This document shows positions 45,662-54,836 of a DNA stretch of 64,000 bases, piece after piece. Source of the stretch: Stieleria neptunia (GTDB lineage Bacteria; Planctomycetota; Planctomycetia; Pirellulales; Pirellulaceae); the NCBI RefSeq assembly GCF_007754155.1, contig NZ_CP037423.1, positions 8,986,938-9,050,937 on the forward strand, given 5' to 3'. The notes below the pieces were generated by a model, which saw only the letters and a program-made list of their open reading frames with translations, was not told where the DNA came from and ran no database searches. The stretch's first letter is position 1. Every line of letters begins with the position of its first letter. The position numbers and the translations under genes were made by a program.

Positions 45662-48217
45662 TTGAACACGACGCTCCAATCCAATTCTCTGTGGAACGAC
45701 TCCGCTCTTGACGCCCACGATTTTTACGAGCGTTGCGATGCGGCGGGAGCGGTGCGCCCCCACTGGGCGACGGTCACCGATGAGATCGATCGGCTGGGCC
45801 TTCCGGCGCTCCGCGATCGCTCGGCGGCGATCGAACGGTTCTGCCGCGAGAACGGCGTCACCTTTCACGCCAGCGAAACCCCCGATGAAACCAATCGCCC
45901 CTGGAAACTGTCCGTCGTTCCCTTCGTGATCGGCGCCGCGGAATGGGAGACGTTGTCGACCGCACTGGCCGGACGGACACGACTGCTGGAAACCGTCTTG
46001 GCGGATTTGTTGGGTCCCCAGCGTTTGATCCGCGAAGGCATCGTGCCGGGCGAATTGCTGTGGGCCAATCCCTCCTTCAATCGCACCTACCACAATCTGG
46101 AAACGTCGCAGCAGCACCTGCACATCACCGCGACCGACCTGGCCCGTGACGCCGACGGTGTTTGGCATGTCACCGGCGATCGCACCCGCGCCCCCAGCGG
46201 CCTCGGCTATCTGCTGGAAAATCGAATCATCACCAGCCGTGTTCTGCCGACGTTGATTCGACGCAGCAACACGCTGCGTTTGGCTTCGTTTTTTGAATCA
46301 CTGAAAGACCACCTGTATTCGCTGGCGACCACCCACCGCGACGATCCGCGGGTCGTGTTGCTGACGCCACCGAGCGGCAGCTACCGTGAATTCGAAGACA
46401 ACTACTTGGCGCGCTATCTCGGTTTGACGTTGGTCCAGGGCAGCGACTTGGCCGTCCGCACCGGCGAACTGAATTTAAAAACACTCGGCGGGTTGCAGCC
46501 GATCCAGGTCTTGTGGCGACACGTTTCGGATCGACGCTGCGATCCGTTGGAACTCGACCCGGCGTCGGGGGAAGGTGTCACCGGTCTGCTCCGCTGTGTC
46601 CGCCGCCGCAGCGTCGCGGTGGTCAACACGATCGGCAGCGTGCTCGTCCAAACACCGGCACTGCTGCCGTACCTGGACAAGGCACACCAATTCTTCTTCG
46701 GCGGCGAGTTGACATTGACCGCGGCGCCGACGTACTGGTGCGGCGACCCGAATCACCGCAGCTATGTGATGGAGCATCTCGATTCGCTCAAGTTTCGAAA
46801 TGCCTTCGCCGTCTCCGGTGGCTCGGCCATCGTGTTGTCCGAGTTGTCCCAGCCCGATCGCGAATCCTTCCTGCAACGTCTCAGCGCCAATCCGTCAAAC
46901 TATGTGGCCCAGGAACGTTTGCAATTCAGCAAGACTCCGGTCTGGACGGGCAATCAGATCGAGCCGCAGAAAGCGACCTTGCGCTCGTTCCAACTGCTGA
47001 CCGGCGATGGGGTCACCGTGCTGCCGGGCGCACTGGCCCGAGTCGGACATGACCAATGGGAATTGTCGCGTTCGCCCGTCAGCGGACAGATGACCCAGGA
47101 TTGTTGGGTCACCAGCGACGTCCCGGTCGACGAACACAAGACGCTGCTTCCCGATTCCGAAACGGTGGTCAAACTGCGCCGCGGCGGCGATGAATTGCCC
47201 AGTCGCGTCGCCGAGCACCTGTACTGGCTCGGCCGTTACGCCGAACGCGCCGAAGCGATCTCGCGTGTGATGCGGACGACGTTGGCACGGATCGCCGGCG
47301 AAGAACACTGGGACACGCTGGCCGAAGTCCGACGTCTGGTTCGCACGCTGGCTTCGATGGGACAAATCGAACCCAGCTTTGCCGTCGAACCGTTCGTCGC
47401 CAATCTGCCGCACGTCGAGCAGAACTTGCCGCTCTCGGTGTTGGACCGCGAGCAGCCGCGCGGACTCGTCCGCACCCTCGAATCGGTGATGCACAACACG
47501 ATCGCCGTCCGCGGACGGTTGTCGTCGGAAGCCTATCGCATCGTGCATCGCGCCACGGCGGAATTGACCCAATCCACCGGCTCGACCACCCCGTCGGGAG
47601 CCAACGCGATCGGCATCGGCGACGCGATCGAACGCGTCGACCGGTTGATCGTCGACCTGCTGGCGCTGGCGGGATTGACCAGCGAAAGCTTGGTCCGCAC
47701 CCACGCCTGGCAATTCCTCGAACTGGGCCGCCGGCTGGAGCGCGCCGAACACCTCTGCGAACTGCTGATCGCGACCCTGTGCCCGCCGACCGACAACGGC
47801 AAACCGGTCTGCGAAGCGGTCTTGGAAGTCACCGACAGCATCGTGACCTACCGTTCGCGATACAAGAACCTGGTCCGCCTGGCACCGGTGATCGATCTGC
47901 TGGTGACCGACGAAACGAATCCGCGTTCGCTGCGTTTTCAACTCGATCACATCGCCACACTGTTTCAAAAATTACCCTCGACCGAAGGCCCCGTCGGAAT
48001 CGACGCAATCCAACGCGTCGTGCTGGATTTGCAATACCGCATCACCACGGCCGATCCGATCGAATTGTCACAAACCAGCCAGGACGGCACCCTCGAACAA
48101 CTCCAATCGGTCCTCGAACAAGTCGCCGCCGACCTGCCCCGACTCGCCGAAGGCATCAACGCCCGCTATCTGATCCATACCGAATCGCGACAATTCCTCA
48201 CCGGGACGGGACGATGA
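45662..48217 (+). CDS. Circularly permuted ATP-grasp and alpha-E domain fusion
   Basis: 851-aa cytoplasmic protein. The first part (about 1-480) is a circularly permuted type 2 ATP-grasp domain, with RPHWATVTDEID near residue 32, NRTYHNLETSQQHLHIT and FFGGELTLTAAPTYWCGDP. The second part (about 500-830) is an alpha-E domain starting LPSRVAEHLYWLGRYAERAE. The TTG at 45662 was chosen because the domain begins shortly after it. Such fusions occur with transglutaminase genes, as here, and are thought to ligate a peptide or amino acid, but the product is unknown. Confidence 0.93.
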   Translation: MNTTLQSNSLWNDSALDAHDFYERCDAAGAVRPHWATVTDEIDRLGLPALRDRSAAIERFCRENGVTFHASETPDETNRPWKLSVVPFVIGAAEWETLSTALAGRTRLLETVLADLLGPQRLIREGIVPGELLWANPSFNRTYHNLETSQQHLHITATDLARDADGVWHVTGDRTRAPSGLGYLLENRIITSRVLPTLIRRSNTLRLASFFESLKDHLYSLATTHRDDPRVVLLTPPSGSYREFEDNYLARYLGLTLVQGSDLAVRTGELNLKTLGGLQPIQVLWRHVSDRRCDPLELDPASGEGVTGLLRCVRRRSVAVVNTIGSVLVQTPALLPYLDKAHQFFFGGELTLTAAPTYWCGDPNHRSYVMEHLDSLKFRNAFAVSGGSAIVLSELSQPDRESFLQRLSANPSNYVAQERLQFSKTPVWTGNQIEPQKATLRSFQLLTGDGVTVLPGALARVGHDQWELSRSPVSGQMTQDCWVTSDVPVDEHKTLLPDSETVVKLRRGGDELPSRVAEHLYWLGRYAERAEAISRVMRTTLARIAGEEHWDTLAEVRRLVRTLASMGQIEPSFAVEPFVANLPHVEQNLPLSVLDREQPRGLVRTLESVMHNTIAVRGRLSSEAYRIVHRATAELTQSTGSTTPSGANAIGIGDAIERVDRLIVDLLALAGLTSESLVRTHAWQFLELGRRLERAEHLCELLIATLCPPTDNGKPVCEAVLEVTDSIVTYRSRYKNLVRLAPVIDLLVTDETNPRSLRFQLDHIATLFQKLPSTEGPVGIDAIQRVVLDLQYRITTADPIELSQTSQDGTLEQLQSVLEQVAADLPRLAEGINARYLIHTESRQFLTGTGR

Positions 48218-49116
48218 GCGAGCCAGACGACGCACCGATTCGCTACCGCGTTCGGCATTTGACCGAATACCGATACAGCAACAATGTCGCGGTCTGCCAA
48301 AACCAGGTTCGCATGCAACCGGTGACCGGAGGCAACGTGACGTGCGAGCAGACGGAATTGTCGATCGCACCGGAACCGACCAGCCGAGACGAACACATCG
48401 ACTATTTCGGCAACCGGGTGATCACGTTTTCGATCGAGGCGATTCACAAATCGTTGACCGTCGACGTCGAAAGCATCGTCGCCGTGTCGGCAAACATCAC
48501 GACCGACAGCCAGCCGTCACCGCAGTGGGAAACGCTGCTGGCGACCAGCCCGAACGAGCGGCACCGCCCCAAGATCGACGAACATCGCTTCGGCTCGCCG
48601 CGGATCACACCGGCCGACCCCTATGCCAAGTACGCGGCAAGTTCGTTCTCGCCGCAGCGGAGCATCATTGACGCGGCACTCGATTTGACACGCCGCATCA
48701 ACGCCGATTTTAAATACGACACCACGGCGACCACCGTCGCAACGACGACCCAAGAAGCATTCTCCCTGCGCGCCGGGGTCTGCCAAGACTTCGCCCACGT
48801 GGAAATCGCTTGCCTGCGTTCGATGGGATTGGCCGCGCGGTACGTCAGCGGTTACCTGCGAACCCTGCCCCCGCCGGGGAAAGAACGATTGATCGGCGCC
48901 GATGAATCGCACGCCTGGGTCGAAGTCTACGCCGGCGACACGATCGGCTGGCTGGGACTGGACCCGACCAACGCCTGCCTGGTCGCAGCCGACCACATCC
49001 CCGTCTGCATCGGCCGTGACTACGACGACGTCAGCCCGATGCGGGGCGTCGTCCTGGGCGGCGGCACCAACACGCTGAAAGTCAGCGTCGACGTCGAACC
49101 GATCGCTGACGCCTAA
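48214..49116 (+). CDS. Transglutaminase-like cysteine protease family protein
   Basis: 300-aa protein. An N-terminal bacterial transglutaminase-associated domain (YRVRHLTEYRYSNNVAVCQN) is followed by the papain-like core with C190 (RAGVCQDFAHV), H233 (ESHAWVEVY) and D250 (LGLDPTN). No signal peptide. ATG overlaps the stop of the ATP-grasp/alpha-E gene (ATGA). The pair forms a conserved two-gene module, probably in peptide ligation and hydrolysis; the substrate is unknown. Confidence 0.93.
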   Translation: MSEPDDAPIRYRVRHLTEYRYSNNVAVCQNQVRMQPVTGGNVTCEQTELSIAPEPTSRDEHIDYFGNRVITFSIEAIHKSLTVDVESIVAVSANITTDSQPSPQWETLLATSPNERHRPKIDEHRFGSPRITPADPYAKYAASSFSPQRSIIDAALDLTRRINADFKYDTTATTVATTTQEAFSLRAGVCQDFAHVEIACLRSMGLAARYVSGYLRTLPPPGKERLIGADESHAWVEVYAGDTIGWLGLDPTNACLVAADHIPVCIGRDYDDVSPMRGVVLGGGTNTLKVSVDVEPIADA

Positions 49117-49200
49117 CGGCAACTCCTGCCAACCGATCTAGTCTCACTCCCCCTGGGGGTTCTTCGCGGATTTTAGTGGCTGCTCTCGGATACTCGGGGA

Positions 49201-49434
49201 AGGTTTTTTGAGGGATGACTGCGATGTCCGATGGTTCTGTTCGGTCTGATGGCGAAGCCAGCTGTAGCGGAGACGGGCTCTGCGGAGGAGCAACCCGCCA
49301 AGGAATCACCTGGTCTGCGATGCGGCGAAGGTGCTTCGTGCCCTCCACCGGCCCGCGTCAACGGAGGGGCGTTTGAACCGAGCGGTTGTCGTCCAACACC
49401 CATTCGGACATCGCAGCAATGCCTCAAAAAACCT
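49201..49434. mobile_element. MITE-like element with 33-bp terminal inverted repeats
   Basis: The left end AGGTTTTTTGAGGGATGACT continues with GCGATGTCCGATGG. The right end is the complement of AGGTTTTTTGAGGCATTGCT followed by GCGATGTCCGAATGG. About 165 bp without a gene lies between. No target duplication is evident to me. Confidence 0.7.
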
Positions 49435-49590
49435 GGGTCCTGAGTGATTAGCCATTAAAATCCACGAAGCCCCCCCCCCTGGGAGAGACGGCGTTTGCGA
49501 AGCAAGCAAACGCCAGAGAGAGTCCACGCCGCGAAAGCCTTGGCGCCTTCCGCAACGACCAACTCCGCCACCTAGCAACGCACGAAAAAA

Positions 49591-49648
49591 GTGGGATAGG
49601 CTTCCAGCCTGTCAACGCTGAACTGACGAACCTGGAAGCCTACCCGAC
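49591..49648. repeat. Intergenic repeat D, paired arms
   Basis: GTGGGATAGGCTTCCAGCCTG faces CCTGGAAGCCTACCC about 20 bp away. Confidence 0.8.
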
Positions 49649-49764
49649 TCGCTAGATCCAACGCCTATTTTCCGTTCGGTTCTTTTACAATCGACGTCCC
49701 CTTGGGACGCCAGAACGTTGCCGCCGCAACACCAACCACCCCGGGTTGAATGCTCCCCAGCGAC

Positions 49765-51126
49765 TCACACCAACCCCAGCCGATCCGACGGACTGGTCAC
49801 AGCCAAGCCCGGCCGGTTCATCACGTGGGTATAGATCATCGTCGTTTTGACATCCTTGTGCCCGAGCAATTCCTGCACCGTGCGAATGTCCGCCCCGTCG
49901 TCCAGCATGTGGGTTGCGAAACTATGGCGAAGCGTATGCGGAACGGCTTTCTTGAGGATATCCGTTCGCTTGCGTGCCCGCTTGAACTGTTCTGCAAAAG
50001 TCCCTTCGTGAAGGTGATGTCGTCGGTATCTGCCACTGCGAGGATCGCGACAGACCTTCGACGACGGGAACAAGTATTGCCAACCGAGATCGCGTTGCGC
50101 ATAGGGATACTTTTTCGCTAATGCGTAAGGCAGATACACTTCACCGTATCCGTCAGCAAGATCCTGGTTGTGGGTCGCCTTGACTGTGGCAAACTGCTGT
50201 CGAAGCAATTCAATCGCGTTGTCCGGTAAAACAGTGACGCGGTCCTTCATCCCCTTGCCGTTTCGGACAACAATCTCGCGCGACTCAATACAGAAGTCCT
50301 TCAACCTCAGCGTTCTGCACTCCCGATGTCGCAGTCCGCCGCCGTACATCAACAGGAACATCAGACGGTAAACCCCAGAAATGTACTGAAAAAGCTCCGT
50401 CACTTCGGATTTGGTCAGTACGACCGGGCGATATTGACTAGCCTTAGCGCGGACCGAATTGATGAACTGAAGATCGCGACCGATGACCTTTTGACAGAAA
50501 AAGAGGATCGCGGAGAGAGCCTGGTTTTGCGAGGATGCGGCGAGCTCACTTTCGATCGCCAAATCTGTCAGGAAGTCACCGATTTCCGGTTCGCCAAAGT
50601 TTTCCAGCCGATCGTCATCCAGATGTCGAATGAACTTTTTTAGTTGACCGACATAGGCGTCTTCCGTGCTCTTGGGATGGTGAAGCCTGCGGAGCGTCGC
50701 ACGCATTCGTCGAATGCATTCCGGATCGACCTCATCGATCACACCTTCATTCCCTTCCCCGGCGACCAGTGTCGCATCGTATTCTTTGTCATCGCCGACC
50801 GCACCTTGGTAACGACGAGAAATCTCAGTCAATTTGTCACGAATCGGGCGGAAATCAACGACCGCCGTCCTCAACACCGTACCCTGATAGGCTTCGATCG
50901 CCCGGGTCGCTTGCAGACGTCGCCAGGCCGGAATCTTTGACGCTAGCAAACTGCGAAGGAATTCGAGCACGAGATCTCGCTCCACTGCAATTGCATCCGC
51001 CGAAGTCGAACGTGCACGGACGCTTGGGAAACTCGCGTAGCTTCCCAGCCACTTGGGAAACCACTCACGATCCCTTTCCGGAAGATTCATTACCCCAAGA
51101 CACTGTCGGAACCGATCGACTGACAT
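49765..51126 (-). CDS. intI: Integron integrase (IntI-type tyrosine recombinase)
   Basis: 453-aa site-specific recombinase. The catalytic residues of the tyrosine recombinases are present: R266 (GGGLRHREC), K291 region (NGKGMKDR), H397 and R400 (VPHTLRHSF), H423 (LLGHKDV) and Y432 (TTMIYTHV). The IntI-specific extra patch lies between about 330 and 375 ([28 protein letters not shown]). It is about 115 residues longer than IntI1 because of an N-terminal extension (about 1-135). It is divergent from a downstream cassette array, the standard integron layout. Confidence 0.95.
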   Translation of the reverse strand: MSVDRFRQCLGVMNLPERDREWFPKWLGSYASFPSVRARSTSADAIAVERDLVLEFLRSLLASKIPAWRRLQATRAIEAYQGTVLRTAVVDFRPIRDKLTEISRRYQGAVGDDKEYDATLVAGEGNEGVIDEVDPECIRRMRATLRRLHHPKSTEDAYVGQLKKFIRHLDDDRLENFGEPEIGDFLTDLAIESELAASSQNQALSAILFFCQKVIGRDLQFINSVRAKASQYRPVVLTKSEVTELFQYISGVYRLMFLLMYGGGLRHRECRTLRLKDFCIESREIVVRNGKGMKDRVTVLPDNAIELLRQQFATVKATHNQDLADGYGEVYLPYALAKKYPYAQRDLGWQYLFPSSKVCRDPRSGRYRRHHLHEGTFAEQFKRARKRTDILKKAVPHTLRHSFATHMLDDGADIRTVQELLGHKDVKTTMIYTHVMNRPGLAVTSPSDRLGLV

Positions 51127-51289
51127 TTTGATCCCCCTTGTCGGCGCAAGACCGGTATCCGAGTTCGGCAGTGGATCACGGACTCGCCCTAACTCATTTG
51201 TGGTAAAATAGGCAGTCTGCTGTCCTATCGTATGAGACCACCCGATGGTGCGAAGTGCGCCGCCACAAGGTTAGCGGCCAGAAGAAGGA

Positions 51290-51318
51290 TTGACTACCCC
51301 GATCGAGTGCCGTACTAT
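51290..51318 (+). promoter_or_regulatory. Candidate cassette promoter Pc
   Basis: TTGACT (51290-51295), 17 bp, TACTAT (51313-51318), pointing into the cassette array. It lies 164 bp upstream of the intI start on the opposite strand, where a Pc-type promoter is expected. Confidence 0.55.
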
Positions 51319-51340
51319 CGGGTGGCAGGAGATATTCCAC

Positions 51341-51381
51341 GGTCCGACCGGGGACTTTGTGCTATTCACCCCGGTCGGACC
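51341..51381. repeat. Perfect 13-bp hairpin upstream of the array
   Basis: GGTCCGACCGGGG (51341-51353) and CCCCGGTCGGACC (51369-51381) around a 15-nt loop. No U-run follows. It could be an IS91-type terminus, part of attI, or an attenuating hairpin. Confidence 0.75.
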
Positions 51382-51412
51382 AGCAATAATTAATGGTTGA
51401 ACTGGCCTTCGG

Positions 51413-51419
51413 GTTGAGC
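51413..51419 (+). other. Candidate attI core site
   Basis: GTTGAGC matches the integron core GTTRRRY and lies between Pc and the first cassette gene. A second candidate, GTTAGCG at 51270-51276, lies upstream of Pc. Neither is proven. Confidence 0.35.
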
Positions 51420-51444
51420 TGCAAACATTGATTGCGAGGTGCCG

Positions 51445-52641
51445 ATGGCCATCACGCTTCAACAGATTTTCGGACGCTATTTCGACTCCTTCGCCTCGCG
51501 TTTTCACGTCTCGCGGGAGATGCTTCGCGCCGCATGGTGCATCCAACACTGTCGCACTCGGACGCTCGGTGGGCACGTCAACAGTTGCCCCGAAGGTCAC
51601 TACCACAGCATCGCCTACAACTCCTGTCGGCATCGGTGCTGCCCCCAGTGCGCCTGGGTGGCCCGAGAGCAGTGGCTGGCCAAATGTAAGCAACGCTTGC
51701 TGCCCTGCCCGCATCATCACATCGTCTTCACACTCCCGAGCGAACTGAATCGAATCTGGCGGTTCAACAAGGCTGCCTATGCAGAGACCCTCTTCAACGC
51801 CGCGAAGGAAACACTCCAGCAACTGCTCAAGGACCCCAAGTACCTCGGTGCGAAGCCTGGGATCCTGGCGGCGCTGCACACCTGGAACCAGACCCTGTTG
51901 CCGCACGTGCACTTGCATTGCATCGTCACCGCCGGCGGGCTGGCTGGTGATGGGACGTGGCGCCGTCCCCAAAAAGATTGTTTGCTGCCCCGCAAAGTGT
52001 TGATGCTCAAGTTCCGCGGCAAATTCAAGGCGATGCTTCAGCAGAAGGTTCAATCAGGCAAGATCCAATTGCCCGACTCGATGAGCGCGTCCGACTTTCA
52101 GAAGCTGTTGGCCAAGCTCAGCGACAAACCGTGGAACGTCAAAATATTTGACGCCTATCGTGATGGCTCCGGTGTGGCGACCTATTTGGCTCGGTACATC
52201 AAGGGCGGCCCGATCGGCAAGTCACGGTTACTGGACGTTCAAGATGACAAGGTCGTGTTTCGCTATCGGATTGGAACGCAGGACGGTGGGGACGGGAAAC
52301 GTCAGGGGGTGACCGCGTTGCCGATCGATCAGTTTCTCGGCCGCTGGCTGGAGCACGTGCCGCCGCGGCGATTTCAGACGGTCCGCGGCTACGGTCTGTA
52401 CAGCGGCAACCAATACTCCCAGCTCGATGAGGCCCGTGCCGCGCTCGGCGTGGAGCCGCCAGAGTCCGACTCGCTTGAACAGTTGACTTGGCAACAATGG
52501 TGCGAGTCGGCCGGGCTGCTTGATGCTTGCACGTGTCCGGTGTGTGGTAAACGGTTGGTCTCGCATCACGAATTTTCCGCCGGGCGGGATCCTCCCTCTG
52601 ATGCGTATTCTTGGCGTGAGAAACAAGGGCAAGCCGCATGA
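51445..52641 (+). CDS. IS91-family transposase
   Basis: 398-aa HUH/Y-type rolling-circle transposase. The N-terminal zinc-binding domain has HCRTRTLGGHVNSCPEGH and CRHRCCPQCAW. The HUH motif is PHVHLHCIVTAGG, and the downstream Tyr motif is TYLARYIKGGPI. The C-terminus has an additional CPVCGKR. ATG at 51445 follows GAGGTGCCG. It lies between the integron promoter and the first attC, either as an inserted IS or as a first cassette. Confidence 0.92.
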   Translation: MAITLQQIFGRYFDSFASRFHVSREMLRAAWCIQHCRTRTLGGHVNSCPEGHYHSIAYNSCRHRCCPQCAWVAREQWLAKCKQRLLPCPHHHIVFTLPSELNRIWRFNKAAYAETLFNAAKETLQQLLKDPKYLGAKPGILAALHTWNQTLLPHVHLHCIVTAGGLAGDGTWRRPQKDCLLPRKVLMLKFRGKFKAMLQQKVQSGKIQLPDSMSASDFQKLLAKLSDKPWNVKIFDAYRDGSGVATYLARYIKGGPIGKSRLLDVQDDKVVFRYRIGTQDGGDGKRQGVTALPIDQFLGRWLEHVPPRRFQTVRGYGLYSGNQYSQLDEARAALGVEPPESDSLEQLTWQQWCESAGLLDACTCPVCGKRLVSHHEFSAGRDPPSDAYSWREKQGQAA

Positions 52642-52825
52642 TGCCGCTGGAGAATTTCACAAGGGACAGCCATTGCCACCGACGGTACCGAAGGTGCGCG
52701 CCCGATGAGGTCCATTCGTTGGGGACAGCTGCGAGAATCCCCCACGACGGGTCGTTCGATCGGGTAAACTCCTAAACATCGGTCGAGCCGGTCCCACGAC
52801 ATCGGGGCCGAACGAAGGCCTCGTT

Positions 52826-52912
52826 CAACCAAAAAATGCACCCGAGTCGCGAAGTCGGGCGTTTTGACATTGGAGAATCTCTCGTCGCGACCGGGTGATT
52901 TTAAACGTTCAC
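52826..52912 (+). repeat. attC site 1
   Basis: Left arm AAAATGCACCCGAGTCGCGA pairs with the complement of TCGCGACCGGGTGATTTT perfectly except for two unpaired bases (G in TGCAC, A before GTCG) on the left arm. R'' is CAACC, R' is ACGTTCAC with the crossover G at 52907. Same architecture as all later sites. Confidence 0.88.
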
Positions 52913-53386
52913 GCTCCCAGATCGTACTCGTACTCAGGCGTCAGCCGGTACTCGTACTCCTACTCGACCGGATGGCAAACAAACCGATGCCGGTCGCCCA
53001 CGCTGCAGAACGTTGTGGCTGAACTCGGCCCACCTGAATTCATCGGACCTCAATTTCCTGGGTTTCGCATTTGATGTCACGGTTCGATAGTTGCGCGGTC
53101 GACTCGGCCGGCGAAGGCAAACCGACGCCTGTCGATCGAGTACGAGCACGAGTACCGCAATGCTGAGTACGAGTACGATCCAAGACAAGCCGACGCCTGA
53201 AGTGCCGACCGCAGATTGGGACACTCGATTTCCCACGGCGATTCCGATCGAGTACATTGACAAAGAGCGGCGATGGCACGGGCTGTCGTCGTGGCCGAAC
53301 GCGTGAACCACGTGGTGCACCGCAGTCGGCGAGTTGAGTTTGTCTTTGAGTTTAGGTCCATCGCGCCGACGCGGTGACCACCGCCG
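52908..53386 (+). repeat. Cassette 2, repeated cassette family (CTCCC-type 5' end)
   Basis: 479 bp between crossover points. Contains TACTCG arrays near 52926-52966 and a GAGTAC array near 53137-53172, which face each other as a long inverted repeat. Plus-strand ORF 53091-53306 (71 aa, STSTST core) and minus-strand ORF 52934-53320 (128 aa) overlap fully. The minus-strand frame predicts one helix (GLSWIVLVLSIAVLVLVL). Coding status undecided. Confidence 0.8.
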
Positions 53387-53391
53387 TTCAC
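53303..53391 (+). repeat. attC site 2
   Basis: R'' GAACCA at 53305. The arms GTGGTGCACCGCAGTCGGCG and complement of CGCCGACGCGGTGACCAC pair with the same unpaired G and A. R' crossover G at 53386. Confidence 0.88.
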
Positions 53392-53855
53392 GCTGCTAAC
53401 CAACGCCTGACCACAGCTCCCAATTCTCTTTTTTGTGCCTTCTCGTGGTTTTTGTGGCAGTTGATTCTCCGCCGTTTGATCTTGACCCGAACGGCGCCCA
53501 TCGGATGTCATCAGGCCTCCGTTGCCTGGTATTCGCATTTGATGTCATCGTTTGATAGGTGCGCGGTCGACTCGGCCGATGAACACAAACCGGCGCCTGT
53601 CGATTCGAGTAGGAGTACGAGTACCGCGGTGCTGAGTACGAGTACGATCCAAGACATACCGACGTCTGACGTACCGACCGCTGATTGGGATGCCGAATTT
53701 CCCTTCGCGATTCCGATCGAGTACATTGGCCGCGAGCGACGATGGCTCAAGCCGTCGTCGTGGCCGAACGCGTGAACCAAGTGGTGCACCGCAGTCGGCG
53801 AGTAGAGTTTGTTTTTGAGTTTAAGTCCATCGCGCCGACGCGGTGACCACCGCCG
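53387..53855 (+). repeat. Cassette 3, repeated family (CTGCTAACC-type 5' end)
   Basis: 469 bp. This copy has a plus-strand frame open across nearly the whole cassette (53374-53775, 133 aa, ending SSWPNA and a stop at the attC). It includes a hydrophobic FCAFSWFLWQLILRRLI segment. The opposing minus-strand ORF (53511-53789) keeps the SWIVLVLSTAVLVLLL helix but has a different C-terminus. Best single copy for testing plus-strand coding. Confidence 0.8.
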
Positions 53856-53860
53856 TTCAC
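53772..53860 (+). repeat. attC site 3
   Basis: Same arms as site 2 (GTGGTGCACCGCAGTCGGCG and partner), R'' GAACCA at 53774, crossover G at 53855. Confidence 0.88.
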
Positions 53861-54323
53861 GCTGCTAACCGACGCCTGACGACAGCGTCCACTTCTTCTT
53901 TTGCGTCTTCTCGCGTTCTTTTGTGGCAATTGATTCGCCGTCGTTGGACCGTGACCCGGAGGACGCCCACCGGATGTCATCGAACCTCCGTTTCCTGAGA
54001 TTCGCATTTGATGTCACGGTTCGATAGGTGTGCGGTCGACTCGGCCGGCGAAGGCAAACCGACGCCTGTCGATCGAGTACGAGCACGAGTACCGCAATGC
54101 TGAGTACGAGTACGATCCAAGACAAACCGACGCCTGAAATGCCGACCGCTGATTGGGGTGCTGGATTTCCCGCGGCGATTCCGATCGAGTACATTGACAA
54201 AGAGCGGCGATGGCTCGGGCTGTCGTCGTGGCCGGACGCGTGAACCAAGTGGTGCACCGCAGTCGGCGAGTTGAGTTTGTTTTTGAGTTCAGGTCCATCG
54301 CGCCGACGCGGTGACCACCGCCG
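53856..54323 (+). repeat. Cassette 4, repeated family (CTGCTAACC-type 5' end)
   Basis: 468 bp. Plus ORF 54028-54243 (71 aa); minus ORF 53865-54257 (130 aa) with the GLSWIVLVLSIAVLVLVL helix and a Lys-rich tail (KEREKTQKKKW). The tail derives from the TTTTGCGTCTTCTCGCGTTC stretch of the 5' module. Confidence 0.8.
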
Positions 54324-54328
54324 TTCGC
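54240..54328 (+). repeat. attC site 4
   Basis: Arms as in sites 2 and 3; R'' GAACCA at 54242, crossover G at 54323. Confidence 0.88.
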
Positions 54329-54797
54329 GCTCCCAAATCGTACTCGTACTCAGGCGTCAGCCGGTACTCCTACTCGTACTCGACTGGAAGGCAAACAAAC
54401 CGATGCCGGTCGCCCACGCTGCTGAACGTTGTGACTGAACTCGGCCCACCTGATGTCATCGGACCTCCGTTTCCTAAGATTCGCATTTGATGTCACGGTT
54501 CGATAGATGCGCGGTCGACCAAGACAAACCGACGCCTGTCGATTCGAGTAGGAGTACGAGTACCGCGGTGCTGAGTACGAGTACGATCCAAGACAAACCG
54601 ACGCCTGAAGTGCCGACTGCTGATTGGGACACCGAATTTCCCGCGGCGATTCCGATCGAGTACATTGGCCGCGAGCGGCGATGGCTCGTGCTGTCGTCGT
54701 GGCCGAACGCGCGAACCATCCGTTGCACACGCAGGCACGGAGTCGACGTCAACCGAAAACCCAATGTCGTTCGCCGTGCCGCGGTGAACGGTGGACG
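54324..54797 (+). repeat. Cassette 5, repeated family (CTCCC-type 5' end)
   Basis: 474 bp. 5' module with TACTCG arrays and inverted GAGTAC array as in cassette 2. Plus-strand ORF from 54490 (MSRFDRCAVDQDKPTPVDSS start) stays open through the array and past the attC to 54810. Minus-strand ORF 54350-54730 keeps the helix. Its 3' attC differs from those of the other copies. Confidence 0.8.
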
Positions 54798-54802
54798 TTA
54801 TT
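54710..54802 (+). repeat. attC site 5
   Basis: Arms CCGTTGCACACGCAGGCACGG and complement of CCGTGCCGCGGTGAACGG. Unpaired G and A on the left arm plus one extra base. R' GACGTTATTC, crossover G at 54797. Confidence 0.85.
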
Positions 54803-54836
54803 CCGATTAAACCGTCATCCTCCACGTGCGACGCCG

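Larger units (their letters stand above)
49117..49764. other. Gene-free stretch between transglutaminase gene and integron
   Basis: Holds the MITE-like element 49201-49434, a GGCGTTTGC/GCAAACGCC hairpin (49491-49515) and repeat D (49591-49648). No credible ORF; frames here are short and overlap the inverted repeats. Confidence 0.65.

Noticed and set aside
46895..47968. 357-codon minus-strand ORF opposite the ATP-grasp/alpha-E gene
   Set aside because: Shadow of a clear plus-strand domain; no start context or motif.
51341..51381. Rho-independent terminator upstream of the array
   Set aside because: The 13-bp stem is strong, but no T-run follows on either strand.
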